DNA of 64,000 bases from Muscardinus avellanarius (GCA_963383645.1 OY726563.1:42364331-42428330), one strand, 5' to 3'; counted from the stretch's first letter, positions 1 through 11,968 are shown. Numbers and translations are program-made. The notes: generated by a model not told the origin, from the letters alone.

Positions 1-65
1 TCTGTATCTATGGATATTGTCATGTAACTTTTCTTCTTTAGTCTCTTGATAAGCTTGAGTACATC

Positions 66-94
66 TGTTTGTTTGTTTGTTTGTTTGTTTGTTT
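66..94. repeat. (TTTG)n
   Basis: About seven units, tail of the adjoining minus-strand SINE. Confidence 0.9.
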
Positions 95-503
95 TTGTAG
101 TACTGAGGGTTGAGCCCAGGGGCAATGGCATTCTAACCCTGATTATCCTCCAGCCTTATTATGTTTTTTTTTTTTCTGGTGGTACTGGGGTTCCTGGAAG
201 CCCTTCTTCCTCCGGGCTACACTCCCAGACCTATTTTTATTTTTGGAAACAGGGTCTCTTACGCCAGCACGGCTGGCTTCGAACCTGCGCGATCCTCCTG
301 TCTCCGCCTCCCAAGTGCGAGGATTACAAGCGTGCGCCACCATGTCCGGCCTCCAGCCCTATTTTTTATTCTTTAATTTCAAAAAGGTCTCATGAATTTG
401 CCAAGGGCCTCACTAAGTAGCTGAGTCTGGCTATGAACCTGCGATCCTCCTGTTTGAGTCTCCCAAGTACTGGGATTATAAGTATGTGCCACCACACCTG
501 GCT
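95..503 (-). mobile_element. B1-dID SINE split by a younger SINE
   Basis: Parts 95-160 and 350-503; the duplicated CCTCCAGCC(T/C)TATT marks where the inner copy entered. Confidence 0.85.
161..349 (-). mobile_element. B1-dID SINE, subtype A
   Basis: Inner copy with 14-base target duplication (147-160 / 350-363, one mismatch). Confidence 0.9.
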
Positions 504-517
504 ATCAGTTTATTTTT

Positions 518-744
518 TAAATTTATTCTTAAAATTCATTTTATTATTATTTTGTGATAATGGGGATGGAACCCAGGGACATTCTGCCTCCAAGCAAGAC
601 CCTCAGCCCTATTTTTTATTCTTTATTTTGAAACAGTATCTCACTGAGTTGCAAAGTAACTAAGGCTGTTCATGAACCTCGATCCTCCTGTCTCAGCCTC
701 CCAAATGCTGGGATTGTAAGCATGCACCACCACGCCCAGCTTAC
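518..744 (-). mobile_element. B1-dID SINE
   Basis: Flanked by ATCAGTTTATTTTT at 504-517 and 745-758, a perfect 14-base duplication. Confidence 0.92.
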
Positions 745-1225
745 ATCAGTTTATTTTTGGGTGTTGAACGAGACTTTAATAACTGGGATAAATCCTACTG
801 GAATGTGGTGTATAAATATTTCTATACATGGTTGTATTTGATTTGCTAATATTTTGTTCAGGACTTTTGCATCTATGTTCATAGGAGATACTGATCTGTA
901 GTTTTGTTTTCTTGTAATTTCTCTGTCCAGTTTTGGTATTATGGCAATTCTGGCTTCAAGGTAACCTAAGTATTTGCCTTGTTTTTATCTTCAGAAAAAG
1001 CTTGTAAAGAATTGGTATAATATCTTCCTAAATGTTTGATAGAATACACCATCAAACTCATCTGCGTCTGTGGTTTCTGCTTTGGATGTTTATTAATTAG
1101 TGATTCAACTAAGTTGGCTTACATGATCTATTTTTCCTTGTGTTAGTTTTGGCAGACTGCATCTTTCAAAGATAACCGTGTCATCTAGGTTATAAAATTC
1201 ATAGACAGAAAATAATATTTCTTTA

Positions 1226-1402
1226 AGCCGGGCGTAGTGGCGCACACTTGTAATACCCATGCTTGGGAGGTGGAGACAGGAGGATCGCGCAGGTTCAAAG
1301 CCACCCTCGCTGGCTTAAGAGATCTGTTTCCAAATAAAAAATATAAAATAGGTCTGGGAGTATAGTCCAAACAGGGTTCCATCCCCAGTACCACCAAAAA
1401 AG
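1226..1402 (+). mobile_element. B1-dID SINE, subtype A variant
   Basis: Target duplication TATTTCTTTA (1216-1225 / 1403-1412) inside L1. The tail reads GGGTTCCATCCCCAGTACC instead of the usual subtype A end. Confidence 0.9.
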
Positions 1403-1556
1403 TATTTCTTTATTATGTTTTTAATGTTTATGTGATCAATAGTGATGGTCCCTATTTTGTTTTTAATATTAGAGATTAGTGTCATCTCCTCTATTTTAAT
1501 TAATATGACTAGAGGTTAATCAATTTTATTGATTTTTTTCAAAGAAACACCTTTTT

Positions 1557-1757
1557 CTGCAGTACTGGGGATGGAACCCAGGGGTGCTCTACCCCCAAGC
1601 TACACCCCTAGTCCTATTTTTTATTCTTTTATTTTAAAACAGGGTCTCACTAAGTTGCAGAGGGTCTCACTAAGTAGCTAAGGTTGGCCTCGAACCTGTG
1701 ATCCTCCTATCTTAGCCTGCCAAGTACCGGGATTACAAGCCTGTGCCACCAGGCAAG
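1557..1757 (-). mobile_element. B1-dID SINE
   Basis: Complete copy in L1 ORF2; L1 sequence resumes at AACCAGCTTTTTG. Confidence 0.88.
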
Positions 1758-1918
1758 TAACCAGCTTTTTGTTTTGTTGACTTTATTGATTTCCTCTTTT
1801 TAATTTCATTGAATTTGGCTTTAATTTGTACTACTTCTTTTCTTCTACTTAACTTTGGATACAATTTGTTCTTTCCTAGTTTTTGAAAGGGAAGTCTTAA
1901 AGTGATTTATTTATTTTT

Positions 1919-2117
1919 TTGATGTGGTATTGAACCCAGGGGCATTCTACCTCCGAGATATATCCTCCACCCTTTTTTATTTTTATTTGGAAACAAGGTC
2001 TCATTACATTTCTGAGGTCCTCCCTAATTTGCTGACACTGACCCAGAATCTGCCATCCTCCTGTCTCAGAGTCCTAAGGACTGGGATTACAGGTGAGTGC
2101 CACCACTTCATTCCTGG
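1919..2117 (-). mobile_element. B1-dID SINE, diverged
   Basis: Recognised by ATTGAACCCAGGGGCATTCT and the B1 end at 2080-2117. Confidence 0.85.
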
Positions 2118-2180
2118 TTAGTTGATTGATTGATTTTTAGTCTGTTTTTCATTCATTCATCATTCATTCATTCATTTTAT

Positions 2181-2392
2181 TGTCCTGGGGACTGAACCCA
2201 GGGGCATTCTACCTCTTAGCTATACTTCCAGCCCTATTTTATTTATTTATTTAGTTATTTTTATTGTGAAACAGGGTCTCACTAAGTTGCAGAGGGCCTC
2301 ACAAGTTTCTGAGGCTGGCCACAAACCTGTGATCCTCCTGTCTTACCCTCCCAACTACTGGGATTACAAGCGTGAGCCACCACACCCAACTG
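2181..2392 (-). mobile_element. B1-dID SINE
   Basis: Preceded by a (CATT)n stretch at 2149-2178. Confidence 0.88.
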
Positions 2393-2533
2393 ATCTTTTT
2401 CTTTTCTAATATATGTGACCGTTGCTATAAATTTCTCTCTAAAGGCTGCTTTCACTATATGCCACAAATTTTCCTTTTTATTGAGTTCCAAATGTTTTTA
2501 ATTTCTCCTGAGACATTTCTGACTCATGTGAAG

Positions 2534-2564
<31 letters not shown>

Positions 2565-2962
2565 GTCTCCAAGTATATTGGTTTCTCCCAGCTATATTTT
2601 CTTGTTTTCTAGTCTAATTCTATTGTGGTCTGAGAGCATACTTTTAATGATTTCTGTTATTTTAAATTTGATAAGGTGTATTTTAGGGCCCATACCTGAT
2701 ATATCTTAGTGTATATCCTAGTGAGTTTGAGAATGTGTGTTCTGCTGTTGTTAGATTAAGTATTCTGTAAATGTCAAGTAGATCCATTTGATTGATGGTC
2801 CTGTTCAGCTAAACTGTGTCTGTAATGATTTTCTGCCTGTTGGATCTATCGATTACTGATAGGGGGGCATTGAAGTCTCTAACTATAATTGTGAGTTCAT
2901 GTATTTCTCCTTGCATCTCTATCATAATCATCTATGAAATGATATCTATTATTTTTTTTTCT

Positions 2963-3154
2963 TTTTGTGGTACTGGTACTGGGAATGGAGCTCAGGGACA
3001 TTCTACCTCTGAGCTACACCCTCAGCCTATTTTATTTTACTTTATTTTGTTTTGAAACAGGGCCCCACTATTGCTGAGAGTCTCATTAAGTTCCCGAGAC
3101 TAGCTATGAATCTGTGATCCTCTTATCTCAGATGCATGCCACCATGCCTGGATT
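2963..3154 (-). mobile_element. B1-dID SINE, B1 end shortened
   Basis: GGTACT is duplicated at its start; about 20 bases of the B1 part are missing near 3130. Confidence 0.82.
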
Positions 3155-3331
3155 GCATCCACGTTTTCTTTAAACATGATGACACAGATCTATTCCCTAT
3201 ATGTTTCTTTCACTTCATTTTATTGCATAATTCCCTGATGCAGAAAGTCTCTTTGCTACATATGAGACAACACATTTTCTTCATTTTCACAAGCAGAGAT
3301 ATTTTTGTCTGTTCTCCACATCTGGGATAAA

Positions 3332-3333
<2 letters not shown>

Positions 3334-3385
<52 letters not shown>
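3334..3385. repeat. (GT)n microsatellite
   Basis: About 26 uninterrupted units against a SINE end. Confidence 0.97.
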
Positions 3386-3389
<4 letters not shown>

Positions 3390-3540
3390 GGGAATTGAAC
3401 CCAGGGGTGGTGTTCTAACTCTAAGCTATACCCCAGCAGTTTTAAATTTTTAATTTTGAAACAACGTATCGCTAAATTAGCACATGCTGGTCTCAAAGCT
3501 GTGATCCTCTGGTCTCAGCATCCCAACTGTATTCTCATTA
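3386..3540 (-). mobile_element. B1-dID SINE, truncated
   Basis: ID part complete; B1 part stops before its 5' end. Confidence 0.8.
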
Positions 3541-3762
3541 TAATCATCTTTAAAGAGAAGTCCATCTGGAGTTTATTATACTGTGGTATATGTTACAATT
3601 TTATACCCCGTTTTGATATCTAGCAGTCCCTTAACTATTATAAAGTGATTCTTATATTAGTGTTGCTTCTGCTTCATCAAATATTAAGTTCTTATAGTTG
3701 AAATTGTTAGAATCCCTATTATTTTTTATATTATTTATTTATTTACTTATTTGTTTATTCTA

Positions 3763-3990
3763 GGGGCATTCTACCTCTGAGCTACACCATTTCTATTTTT
3801 TATTCTTTTTTATGTTTATTAATAGTTTCATGTATGAAGGAAACACGTCTTGTATTTAAACTTTTTGAAACAAGGTCTTACAAAGTTGTGGAGGGCCTTA
3901 CTATGTAGCTGAGGCTCTCTGTAAACCATGATCTTCCTTTCTCAGCCTCCCAAATACTGGAATTATAAGCCTACACCACCATGCCTGATT
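3763..3990 (-). mobile_element. B1-dID SINE with about 50 extra bases
   Basis: An unassigned insert lies between the ID and B1 parts at about 3811-3862. Confidence 0.8.
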
Positions 3991-4084
3991 TCTACTCTTT
4001 TTTTTTTTTGACAAATACAGTTTATTTATTGCCAGGAATATCTAAAAACTGACCTTTATCTAAATAATAAAATCATCTCCAGCA

Positions 4085-4316
4085 AGTATGGTAGCACATG
4101 TCTGTAATTTCATTACTTCGGAGGCATGAGACAGGAGGATCACAGGTTCATGGCCAGCCTCGGGGACTTAGTGGGGCATTCAGCAATCTAGCAAGACCTT
4201 GTTTCAAAATTAAAAATTAAAAAAGGACTTGGGATGTAGCTCAGAGGTAGAATGCCCCTGGGTTTAGAGGTAGAATGCCCCTGGGTTCAATCCCTAGTAC
4301 CCCCTTCCATACACAC
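4085..4316 (+). mobile_element. B1-dID SINE with internal duplication
   Basis: GAGGTAGAATGCCCCTGGGTT occurs twice in tandem (about 4242-4286). Flanks repeat AAAATC..CTCCAGCA with two mismatches (4069-4084 / 4317-4332). Confidence 0.88.
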
Positions 4317-4370
4317 AAAATCGACTCCAGCAGCACAGTAGCATTTATTTAAGTAATTTTAATTTTAATT

Positions 4371-4581
4371 AAATTTTTTGCAGTATTGCAGATGGAACTC
4401 AGGGGCATTCTACCTCCAAGCTACATCTCCAGCCCTATATTTTATTCTTTATTTTGAAACAGGGTCTCACTGAGTTGCAAAGGGCCTCACTAAGTAGTAG
4501 CTGAGGCTGTCTGCGAGCCACGATCCTCCTGTCTCAGCCTCTCGGATGCTGTGATTACAAGCGTGCGCCACCGCACCGGCT
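4371..4581 (-). mobile_element. B1-dID SINE
   Basis: Complete; next to the L1 tail. Confidence 0.88.
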
Positions 4582-6149
4582 AGCATTTTAAATTTATATA
4601 CACTTTTATTTTTTAATAAAATATGGATGCATTGTAATTATACATAATATAGATTCACAGTGATCCTTCCATACTTGCACATAACATCACTTGGTCTGTT
4701 TCCTCCCTCATACCTTCCCCTTTCCTTTCCTCCTCTCTCACCTGATTTATTTCTACTACTCTACTGGTCTCTCCTAATTTTCATGTAGTCTTGTTTCTTT
4801 TCTTTTCTTTTCTCTCTACTGTCCACTGCTGAGAGAAAACATACAGCCCTTGATTTTTTGAGTCTGGCTGAGTTTGCTTACCATGATGTTCTCCAGTTCC
4901 ATTCATTTCCCTGCAAATGACATGATTTTGTTTTTCTTTTATGACTGAGTAAAATTCCATTGAGTGGTTCCATAACTTGAGTATTGTGAATTGTGCTGCT
5001 ATAAACATGAGAATGCATGTATCTCTATAGTGTTCTGATTTAAATTTTTTTGAAAAGATACTGAGGAGTGGTATAGCCAGGCCATTTGGTAATTCTCTTC
5101 CTAGTCTTTGAAGAACTTCCATATTGATCTTCTTAGTGGCTGTACTAATTTACACTCCTGTCAGCAGTGTATAAGTATTTCTCCTCCCCCAACAGCTTCA
5201 TCAGTATTTATTAGTATTTGTATTCTTGATGATAATTTCTAATCTTAATCCAATACCATAAGGTTTTGATGACTGCTTCTTCGTAGAAGATTAAACTATA
5301 TGGGATTGTTTGCCATCTTTATATTTAAGAAAATATATACACTAGCTTCTTTGTCTACCTATTATTTTAGATGAATTTCAATGTCAGTCTGTCAAGTTAT
5401 ATAAAGTGTGCCATGGGGACTTTAGATTAATATATAGATCTACTATAGTTCAAATTAGAATCTGGTTCATTCTTTTATATTTAGACTATTTAACCAAAGG
5501 TATGATACCTTTCTATTGACTTATGTCTTTGTGTTTTCTTCATATTTGGCTCTCATAAATCTTAAAGTAATATTGAGTTTCAAGTTTATGCTTCCATCAT
5601 AATGTATTCTTTTATAAATATATTTTAGTTCTATGGTAATATGTTGAAATGTAGTTTTTATGATAGTTTTAAATTGCTATTTCTGAATTTATTATTTTGT
5701 CCTATTTTAAGTGATATTCTTAGAGTCATATAGGTACACATTCATGCAATCTAAACTAGAAGACCCTTTTCTACATAATATTTCTCATTTCTTTTCTTCT
5801 TGAAGTTTTCTTGGGTCATGTTAAGTCTAATTGGCACCAGGAGGTACCATTCGTCCTGTTTCAAGGGAAATTATATTTTGTTGGTTGGTTTTAATTTAAA
5901 TATTTTATGTCATGTCCAGAAAGAAATCCTTCACGTGAAATATTTGAAAAATTTTAATCCAGAATGACTCTAAATTTAAAAACATCCATTCTTGACAGCT
6001 GTTTAGATTATTATGGAGTTAAAATATTATGTTATTCTGATAACTTATGTTGACAGTTTTGCTTGTGATACTAGTCTTGCATTCCTGGAATAAATCCTCT
6101 TTATTTATAGCAGACAAATCTTTTGGTATGATGTTATATTCAGTTTTTT

Positions 6150-6399
6150 AAAGTTTAGTTATGAGTTTTACATATATGCTCCAAGGTGAAAATGATCTAT
6201 ACATGTCCACTGTTGCCTTTGTCATGCATGTATGACCCTGTCCTTGATTCCCCCAGAGTTCTTCTCTAATCATCCCATTTATTACACTGCTGAAAGCCTG
6301 TGTCACAGAATGCTTATTATCATATCTGAAGAATATCTGTGGTAAAACCAAAGAAAAGCTGATCTTCTAAAGGAAGATACCATATTATTGTTTTGAATT
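6150..6399. other. unassigned intron sequence
   Basis: No repeat, splice-bounded frame or motif recognised. Confidence 0.4.
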
Positions 6400-6797
6400 G
6401 GTGTGTGGCACTGGGGATTGAAACTATTGAGCTATACCCCCAGCCATTTTATTTTATCATTACTGTTATTTTTTTGTGGGTCTAGGGATGGAACCCAGAG
6501 GCAGTTGACCTCCAGGCTACACCCCGTGCCCAATTTTTTATTCTTTATTTTGAAGCAGGGTCTTACTGAGTTGTGGAGGGCCTCACTAAGTAGCTGAGGC
6601 TGTCCGCGAACCGCGATCCTCTTGTCTAAGCCTCCCAAATGCTGGGATTACAAGCATGCGCCACCATCCCCAGCTTTATTTTATTATTTTGAGACAGGTG
6701 CTTGCTAAATTTCCCAGGCTGGCCTTGGACTGACTATGCTTCTGTTTCAATCTCCCAAGTACTAAGATTACAGGAATGCACCAATGGTCCTGGCTTA
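6400..6797 (-). mobile_element. B1-dID SINE split by subtype C copy
   Basis: Parts 6400-6455 and 6678-6797 around the inner SINE. Confidence 0.82.
6460..6677 (-). mobile_element. B1-dID SINE, subtype C
   Basis: Inner copy with TCTAGGGATGGAACCCAG and CCTCCAGGCTACACCCCGTG. Confidence 0.87.
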
Positions 6798-7080
6798 ATT
6801 TTAATTTATCTAAATTGTTATACCATCTTTAGTAAATGTCTTTTGCCTGTTCATCTATTGGGATCTAATTTCAATGATTTACAAAATTATATAAATGTCA
6901 AGGCTATTAGCCCTTTGGGAAAATGTTGCAGAAAAGATCAGTTTGTCATTTTCTTCCTGTTCACAGTTATCAACACGATCTGTTCTGACTGGGGGATCCT
7001 CTTCCCTCTTTTCATCATTCATGGTTTTTGTCTGAGTACAGTTTCTCCAATCTGACTTCTATTTCTACTTCTGCAATTCT
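6798..7080. other. AT-rich intron, possible old L1
   Basis: GGCTATTAGCCCTTTGGGAAAATG vaguely follows minus-strand L1 ORF2 (stated as resemblance only). Confidence 0.3.
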
Positions 7081-7383
7081 TGCATTGCAGTCTCTAGGTC
7101 TCTGAATCCCTTTTGGGGAATCTTCGGGGTCAAAACTGTTTTCATATTAATATTAAGATATCACTTGGATTTTCTTATTAGCATACAATGGAGTTTTCTA
7201 GAGGCTATGTGATGGGTGATGATGTGTTGCCCTGATGCCTAATAGAATATACAAAGCATAATCCAGCTGTCCTCTATTAAGCCAGGCATTAAGGACATTT
7301 GCAAAAATGTCTCTCATTAGTTTTTTCTCAGAAAATGTAGTTATTTCTCAAAAATATTAATGTTAACATGTAGTAGGTTGATA

Positions 7384-7453
7384 TGTATGTATACATATAT
7401 ACATATACATACATATATCTACATACACACATGCACATACATATACATATATT
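7384..7453. repeat. (TATG/TACA)n low-complexity repeat
   Basis: Alternating purine-pyrimidine tract against a SINE end. Confidence 0.85.
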
Positions 7454-7750
7454 TGGTACTGGGAATTGATCCCAGGGGCATTCTATACTCCTAGCCCTTT
7501 TTATTGTGAAACAGGTTCTCTTTAAATTGTTTTGGATCAGCCGGGCGTGGTGGCGCACGCTTGTAATCCCCGGGCTTGGGAGGCTGAGACAGGAGGATCA
7601 CACAGGTTTGAAGCCAACCTCAGCTACTTAGTGAGGCTCTCGGAAACTTAGTGAGACCCTGCTTCCAAATAAAATATAAAAACAGGTCTGGGAGTATAGC
7701 CCGGAGGTAGAAAGCTTCTGGGTTTTGCCCCAAGTACCACCAATAAATAA

Positions 7751-7789
<39 letters not shown>

Positions 7790-7896
7790 ATTGTTTTGGG
7801 TCCAATTAAGTTTCTGAGGCTAGTTTCACACTTGCAGTTCTCTTGGCTCAGCCTCCCAAGTACTGAGATTACAGGCATGTACCACCACGTCTGGCT
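7454..7896 (-). mobile_element. B1-dID SINE split by opposite-strand SINE
   Basis: Parts 7454-7535 and 7792-7896. Confidence 0.87.
7536..7790 (+). mobile_element. B1-dID SINE with (AAAT)n tail
   Basis: Target duplication AAATTGTTTTGG (7524-7535 / 7788-7799); the tail is about 12 AAAT units. Confidence 0.92.
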
Positions 7897-7937
7897 ATTA
7901 TATTTATTTTTTATTTCCTTACAAATTTTTCTCATGA

Positions 7938-8010
7938 TGCTTGGGGATAGAACCCGTGGCCTCACACATGCTAAGCAAGTGCTCTATCACAGAGCTGCAT
8001 CCCCAGATCT
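7938..8010 (-). mobile_element. single ID-type SINE
   Basis: tRNA-like unit alone: GCTAAGCAAGTGCTCTATCA without a B1 part. Confidence 0.8.
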
Positions 8011-8165
8011 CATATTTAAATAGGCAAATACATATGTATTTTAAACATTTTTCAGTTTCAATTTTAGATGCAATATTTATCTATAGATATAATTCTCTTT
8101 AAGACACTGAATAATTTTGAAGACTTAAAGGACCCTGAGATCTAAATGTTTAAGAACTGATGCTC

Positions 8166-8360
8166 ATTCAGGCATGGTGGTGCAAACCTATAATCCCAGT
8201 TCTCAGGAAGCTGACAGGAAGATCACAGGTTCAAGTCCAGCCTCAGCATCTTAGCGAGGCCTTTTGTAACTTAGTGAGACCCTATTTCAAAATAACAAGC
8301 AAAATAGAGCTGGGAGTGTAGCTCAGAGGTGGAAAGCCCCTGGGTTCAGTCCCCTGTGAA

Positions 8361-8398
<38 letters not shown>
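8166..8398 (+). mobile_element. B1-dID SINE with (CA)n tail
   Basis: SINE to 8361; about 18 CA units follow. Confidence 0.9.
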
Positions 8399-8400
<2 letters not shown>

Positions 8401-8804
8401 GCTGCTCTGGTATTTCCTGTTTAGACTTCTTGTTTCTTATAACTCTGTATCATTTGTGAGGATAACTCTCAGATGAAGGCCACATTGTAGGAAGAGGTGC
8501 TGATTTCTTGCTGGGGCTTTATACCTGCGGTTCTGATAGGTGGAGAAAGTGCCTTGCATTAAGGATTAGCCCAAAGCTCTGAAATAAGCACCCTCTAAGG
8601 CATCTCAGAGATTGACACCCAAGATCCGCATTTCATTTCTATGTCTCAAAATAAAATAAAACTGGAATTGGAATATAAACTGGATTATTTTCTGAGTCCT
8701 CTTTTTGTGGCAGGCTTTTGGGAACACAGATTTTAGTAAACCTGTCTTTGAGTAGCCCAAAGTAGAGTGGGTAGCCAGAAGATGATTTTATTTACTTTAC
8801 TGAT
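8399..8804. other. unique-looking intron
   Basis: No repeat recognised. Confidence 0.5.
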
Positions 8805-8993
8805 TGCTACTGGATATTGAACTCAGGGACATTTTGTCTCCAAGCTGCACCCCCAGCCCTATTTTATTATCATTTTAAAAATTTTGAAACAGGGTCTTCT
8901 TGCTAGGTTGCTGAGGTTGGCCTCATACCTACGATCATCCTGTCTCAGCCTTCCAAATACTGGGATGACAGGCATGCACCACCATGCCTGGCT
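8805..8993 (-). mobile_element. B1-dID SINE
   Basis: Complete, moderately diverged. Confidence 0.87.
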
Positions 8994-9284
8994 TAATGTT
9001 TTATTTTAAATGATGTGACAATATTCCTATTTTGGTAAATTATATAATGTCTTTTACCTCTTTTTTCTCTTGTATTCTCTTCTCCATGTTTGTAATATTT
9101 GACATATATTACTTATATGGCAAGTATAATTTCATGAACAAATCCATGGATATTTTTGTGGAGCAAAATCAAGAAATAGAAAAGTTTATTGCTTCTCTGT
9201 CCTTGTTATGGTTTAAATATGTGGCATGATTTATATTTTCATTTGAGGGGTGGTGTGTGTCAGCCAACCTACATATTGACTTAC

Positions 9285-9324
<40 letters not shown>

Positions 9325-9400
9325 ATACACACATACATATACACATACTTTTTTAGGGGTTAGCTGAATTTGGTATGTTAACTAATTTTTTTTTTTTTTT
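8994..9400. other. AT-rich intron with (AT)n(GT)n tract
   Basis: The dinucleotide tract is at 9283-9348; the rest is unassigned. Confidence 0.6.
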
Positions 9401-9602
9401 TTGCGGGTCTGGGGATGGAACCCAGAGGCATTTGACCTCCGAGCTACAACCCCTGCCCCATGTTTTTATTCTTTATTTTGAAACCGGTTCTCACTGAGTT
9501 GCGAAGGGCCTCACTAAGTAGCTGAGGCCCTCCTGGAACTGTGATCCTCCGGTCTCAGCCTCCTGAATGCTGGGATTACAAGTGTGTGCCACCACACCCG
9601 AC
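9401..9602 (-). mobile_element. B1-dID SINE, subtype C
   Basis: Begins GCGGGTCTGGGGATGGAACC after a T-run. Confidence 0.92.
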
Positions 9603-9620
9603 TTAATCTATTTTATTTTA

Positions 9621-9818
9621 TTTTTTGGTACTGGGGATTGAATTCAGGGGCATTCTACCTCCAAGCTACATCACTCAGCTCTATTTTAGCTTTTATTTTG
9701 AAACAGTCTCACTAGGTTGCTAAGAATCTCACTATTTTGCTAAGGCTGTCCTTAAATCTGTGATTCTCCTGTCTCAGCCTCCCAAGTACTGGGATTACAG
9801 GTGTGCACCACACTCAGC
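9621..9818 (-). mobile_element. B1-dID SINE
   Basis: Separate from the subtype C copy by about 20 T-rich bases. Confidence 0.9.
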
Positions 9819-10374
9819 ATATTAATTTATTTTAATTAACAAATGTCAATGTCACTGGCAAAACTGCCAAAATACCATACCACAAACCAACACCACCCTA
9901 ACCACACCCACTTCCTGGCTCTTGCCCTAGTCTTGGTACAGCTGGTGAGAATATGTTCTCCTTCCTGTTGGTGCTTTCCTCTTCCTACTAAATCACCTGC
10001 ATTGAAACCAGAAGTAGCAAACTGCTTTCCCAGCCCTTTTCTACTCTTTCTCTTTCTCTTCCACCCTACCACTGTCACACTTATCTCCTCAAAGTTTTTT
10101 ATCATGTTGCTTCTCAAAAACGTCAGTGACTTCCCTGGTTTTCCAGGTCCTTTGTAGAAATTTACCTTGTCCTCGGAGAGTCAGGCACAAATCACAGCCT
10201 CATTCTAATCTCTGAGTCTTTGGCTGTTTTGTCTCCTGGACCTATGTAAAACCTTGCCTCGCTTACAGTCTCTTCTGTCTTCTGAATGCCATTTGCCTTT
10301 TCTTCTCTCTTTTTTTTTTTTTTTGAAGGGGAAGAGGTCCTAGGGAAAGAACCCAGGGTTTCTACCTCCTGAGG

Positions 10375-10731
10375 TGTCGGTCGCAGTGACGACTCTTACA
10401 CGATCTTCCTCAAGCAGTTTTATTACCCCAGGTTCTTGTACAGTTCCCGTAGATCTTCTCCATCTTCTCCTCCATCACTCCACCAACCCTCTTAGCTCCC
10501 TCCCGCTAGGGCATGCGTGCTTTTTTAACCTCCTCCTGGGCGGGCAGGTGGTAGCACGAGGCGCTGCGTCACTAATCATCCGTAAGGCGCCTGATAGGGC
10601 TCACTGCGCAGGCTCAGGGCACCGCCAGCCTCGTGAGCCTCGTGACTTGGCTGCAAGCCCAGGCGCCATCTTGAGTCCATGCTGGCAACAAGCCTGGGTG
10701 CCACCTCGGTCCTGCCGAGTGGGCCCCGACA
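10375..10731 (-). repeat. 3' LTR of the endogenous retrovirus
   Basis: Same 357 bases as the other LTR except for four substitutions (near 10443, two at 10516-10518 and one near 10622). The polyadenylation signal AATAAA (minus strand) is at about 10418-10424. Confidence 0.93.
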
Positions 10732-10750
10732 TATCTCCCTTTTTGTTTTA
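10732..10750 (-). other. polypurine tract before 3' LTR
   Basis: The minus strand reads AAAACAAAAAGGGAGATA directly against the 3' LTR, the usual plus-strand priming site. Confidence 0.7.
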
Positions 10751-10877
10751 TTAAAATAAGGCTCGGGATCGTGCCTGTCTTAGGTTGCCGACCCTCAAGG
10801 ACCATTCTTACCCGTCATTGGGAGAACAATAGCATGATTGTTTCCCTGTCTTAGGTTGAAAGGTCCCGGGGACGATC

Positions 10878-11111
10878 TTACCCGTCACTGACTACCGATC
10901 CAGCATACTGAGCCATACATGGGGAGATGAGCCAGCTTCTAGGGCTGCCAGAGCTTGCACCAATATGCGCTGTTGTTGCAGTGTGCGTTGTCGAGTTCGC
11001 CTGATATATCCAACCATGAAACATCATGCTACCACCAGCAAGAATGCCCAGAACGCCATGCCACCCCAGTCTTTTAAAAAACCCAATGTTCCGTGTATTA
11101 AGTCCATTCAT
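10878..11111 (-). pseudogene. retroviral 3' coding remnant (possible env tail)
   Basis: A 77-codon minus-strand frame next to the 3' LTR has a short hydrophobic segment (GVLGILAGGSMMFHG). Position suggests the end of an envelope-type gene, but I see no diagnostic motif; it is a fragment. Confidence 0.35.
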
Positions 11112-11164
11112 TGTTGTACTGCGGCGACTTCCACGCGGGTAGAATTAATTGCAGCGATGGATGC

Positions 11165-11653
11165 TCATAGCTCAATCATGGTGTGTTCAAATTCACGGCT
11201 CCAAGTTCCTAGAAGCGTCTTGCTTAATTGACGAAACAAATTGCCTGCATGGGAGAAATTCTGATACTGCACATACGTTATACATATAGTCCAGATAATT
11301 GAGCTTGCTGAGCCATGCCAGCAGCCACATGTGAGGATAGAGCATTCATAGTGGCTGCAATAACTGCCACGGCCACAGAGGCCACAATTACAGCAATAAG
11401 AGCAGAAATTCCAAAGTCTCCAAGGGTGCATAGAAGCATAGCAGAAAGTCAGAAAACAGGTATCAATAAAACAACCTAAACTATCATTAACCAAGGTAAA
11501 GGAAGAGGGAAAGTAGAAATAATTCCCCAAAGATCTTAAAGAAAACAACTCATCTCTACGGTACCGAGCAGCAGTTTCTTCCTTAGGAAACTTAACACAG
11601 AGCATATCTTCTAACATATATGCAAAAAACAAAAAACTTATTTTTTGACCCAT
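11165..11653 (-). pseudogene. gag-start-like ORF fused into downstream remnant
   Basis: A 162-codon minus-strand frame begins MGQK, the N-myristoylation style start expected of a retroviral Gag and correctly placed after the leader. Only the first ~45 residues look Gag-like. The rest is cysteine- and tyrosine-rich and reads like an out-of-frame translation of a different viral region, consistent with a large internal deletion joining 5' gag to 3' sequence. No capsid, nucleocapsid or enzyme motif is seen. It probably yields no working protein. Confidence 0.5.
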
Positions 11654-11968
11654 TGTATATTTTTATAACTCTTACGTTAGGAACTAATCTTCTGACCTAT
11701 CCTTTATTACTATTTACACATTAGGCGCCTTCATTTTCTATCTTAGTTTCTTTCTTCATTTTCTAAGTTTTTTTTTTTTTTTTCAACTAACCTCAGGTGT
11801 CTTCCATCTATGGTGGCGGATTAGGAGAGGGAGGGGGAGGAGCGGAAGGTTTAGGGCGTTTCATTTTTTCTATGAATTCTAACAGAGCTTCTTCCTTCTT
11901 AGAAATCTCTTTCGCTTTCAAATTTTCTAAAATGGCTGCTTTCACTTTAGCAACCTTAGACCTTTTCG

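Larger units (their letters stand above)
1..6150 (-). mobile_element. old L1 ORF2 and 3' end, interrupted by SINEs
   Basis: Minus-strand L1 reverse-transcriptase-region sequence is recognisable at 1-64, 760-1215, 1413-1550, 1758-1915 and 2393-2940. Further 3' ORF2 and tail sequence lies at 4582-6150 (tail near 4600-4770). Every frame is broken. At least two L1 copies are likely because the order is not colinear. 3155-3330 and 3541-3735 are unassigned AT-rich sequence between SINEs. Confidence 0.75.
7080..8165 (+). mobile_element. ancient hAT-like DNA transposon remnant, split
   Basis: Parts 7080-7380 and 8025-8165. TCCAGCTGTCCTCTATTAAGC and GACATTTGCAAAAATGT resemble the transposase 3' end of an old mammalian hAT (Charlie-type) element. 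The end at 8100-8162 resembles its terminal sequence. Family name not certain. Confidence 0.5.

Noticed and set aside
4781..5122. 113-codon minus frame resembling a protein end
   Set aside because: Decayed L1 ORF2 C-terminal sequence with no start and broken upstream.
9843..10157. 104-codon + strand frame with overlapping minus frame
   Set aside because: Lies in L2-like sequence, has no domain or splice context, and low-complexity composition.
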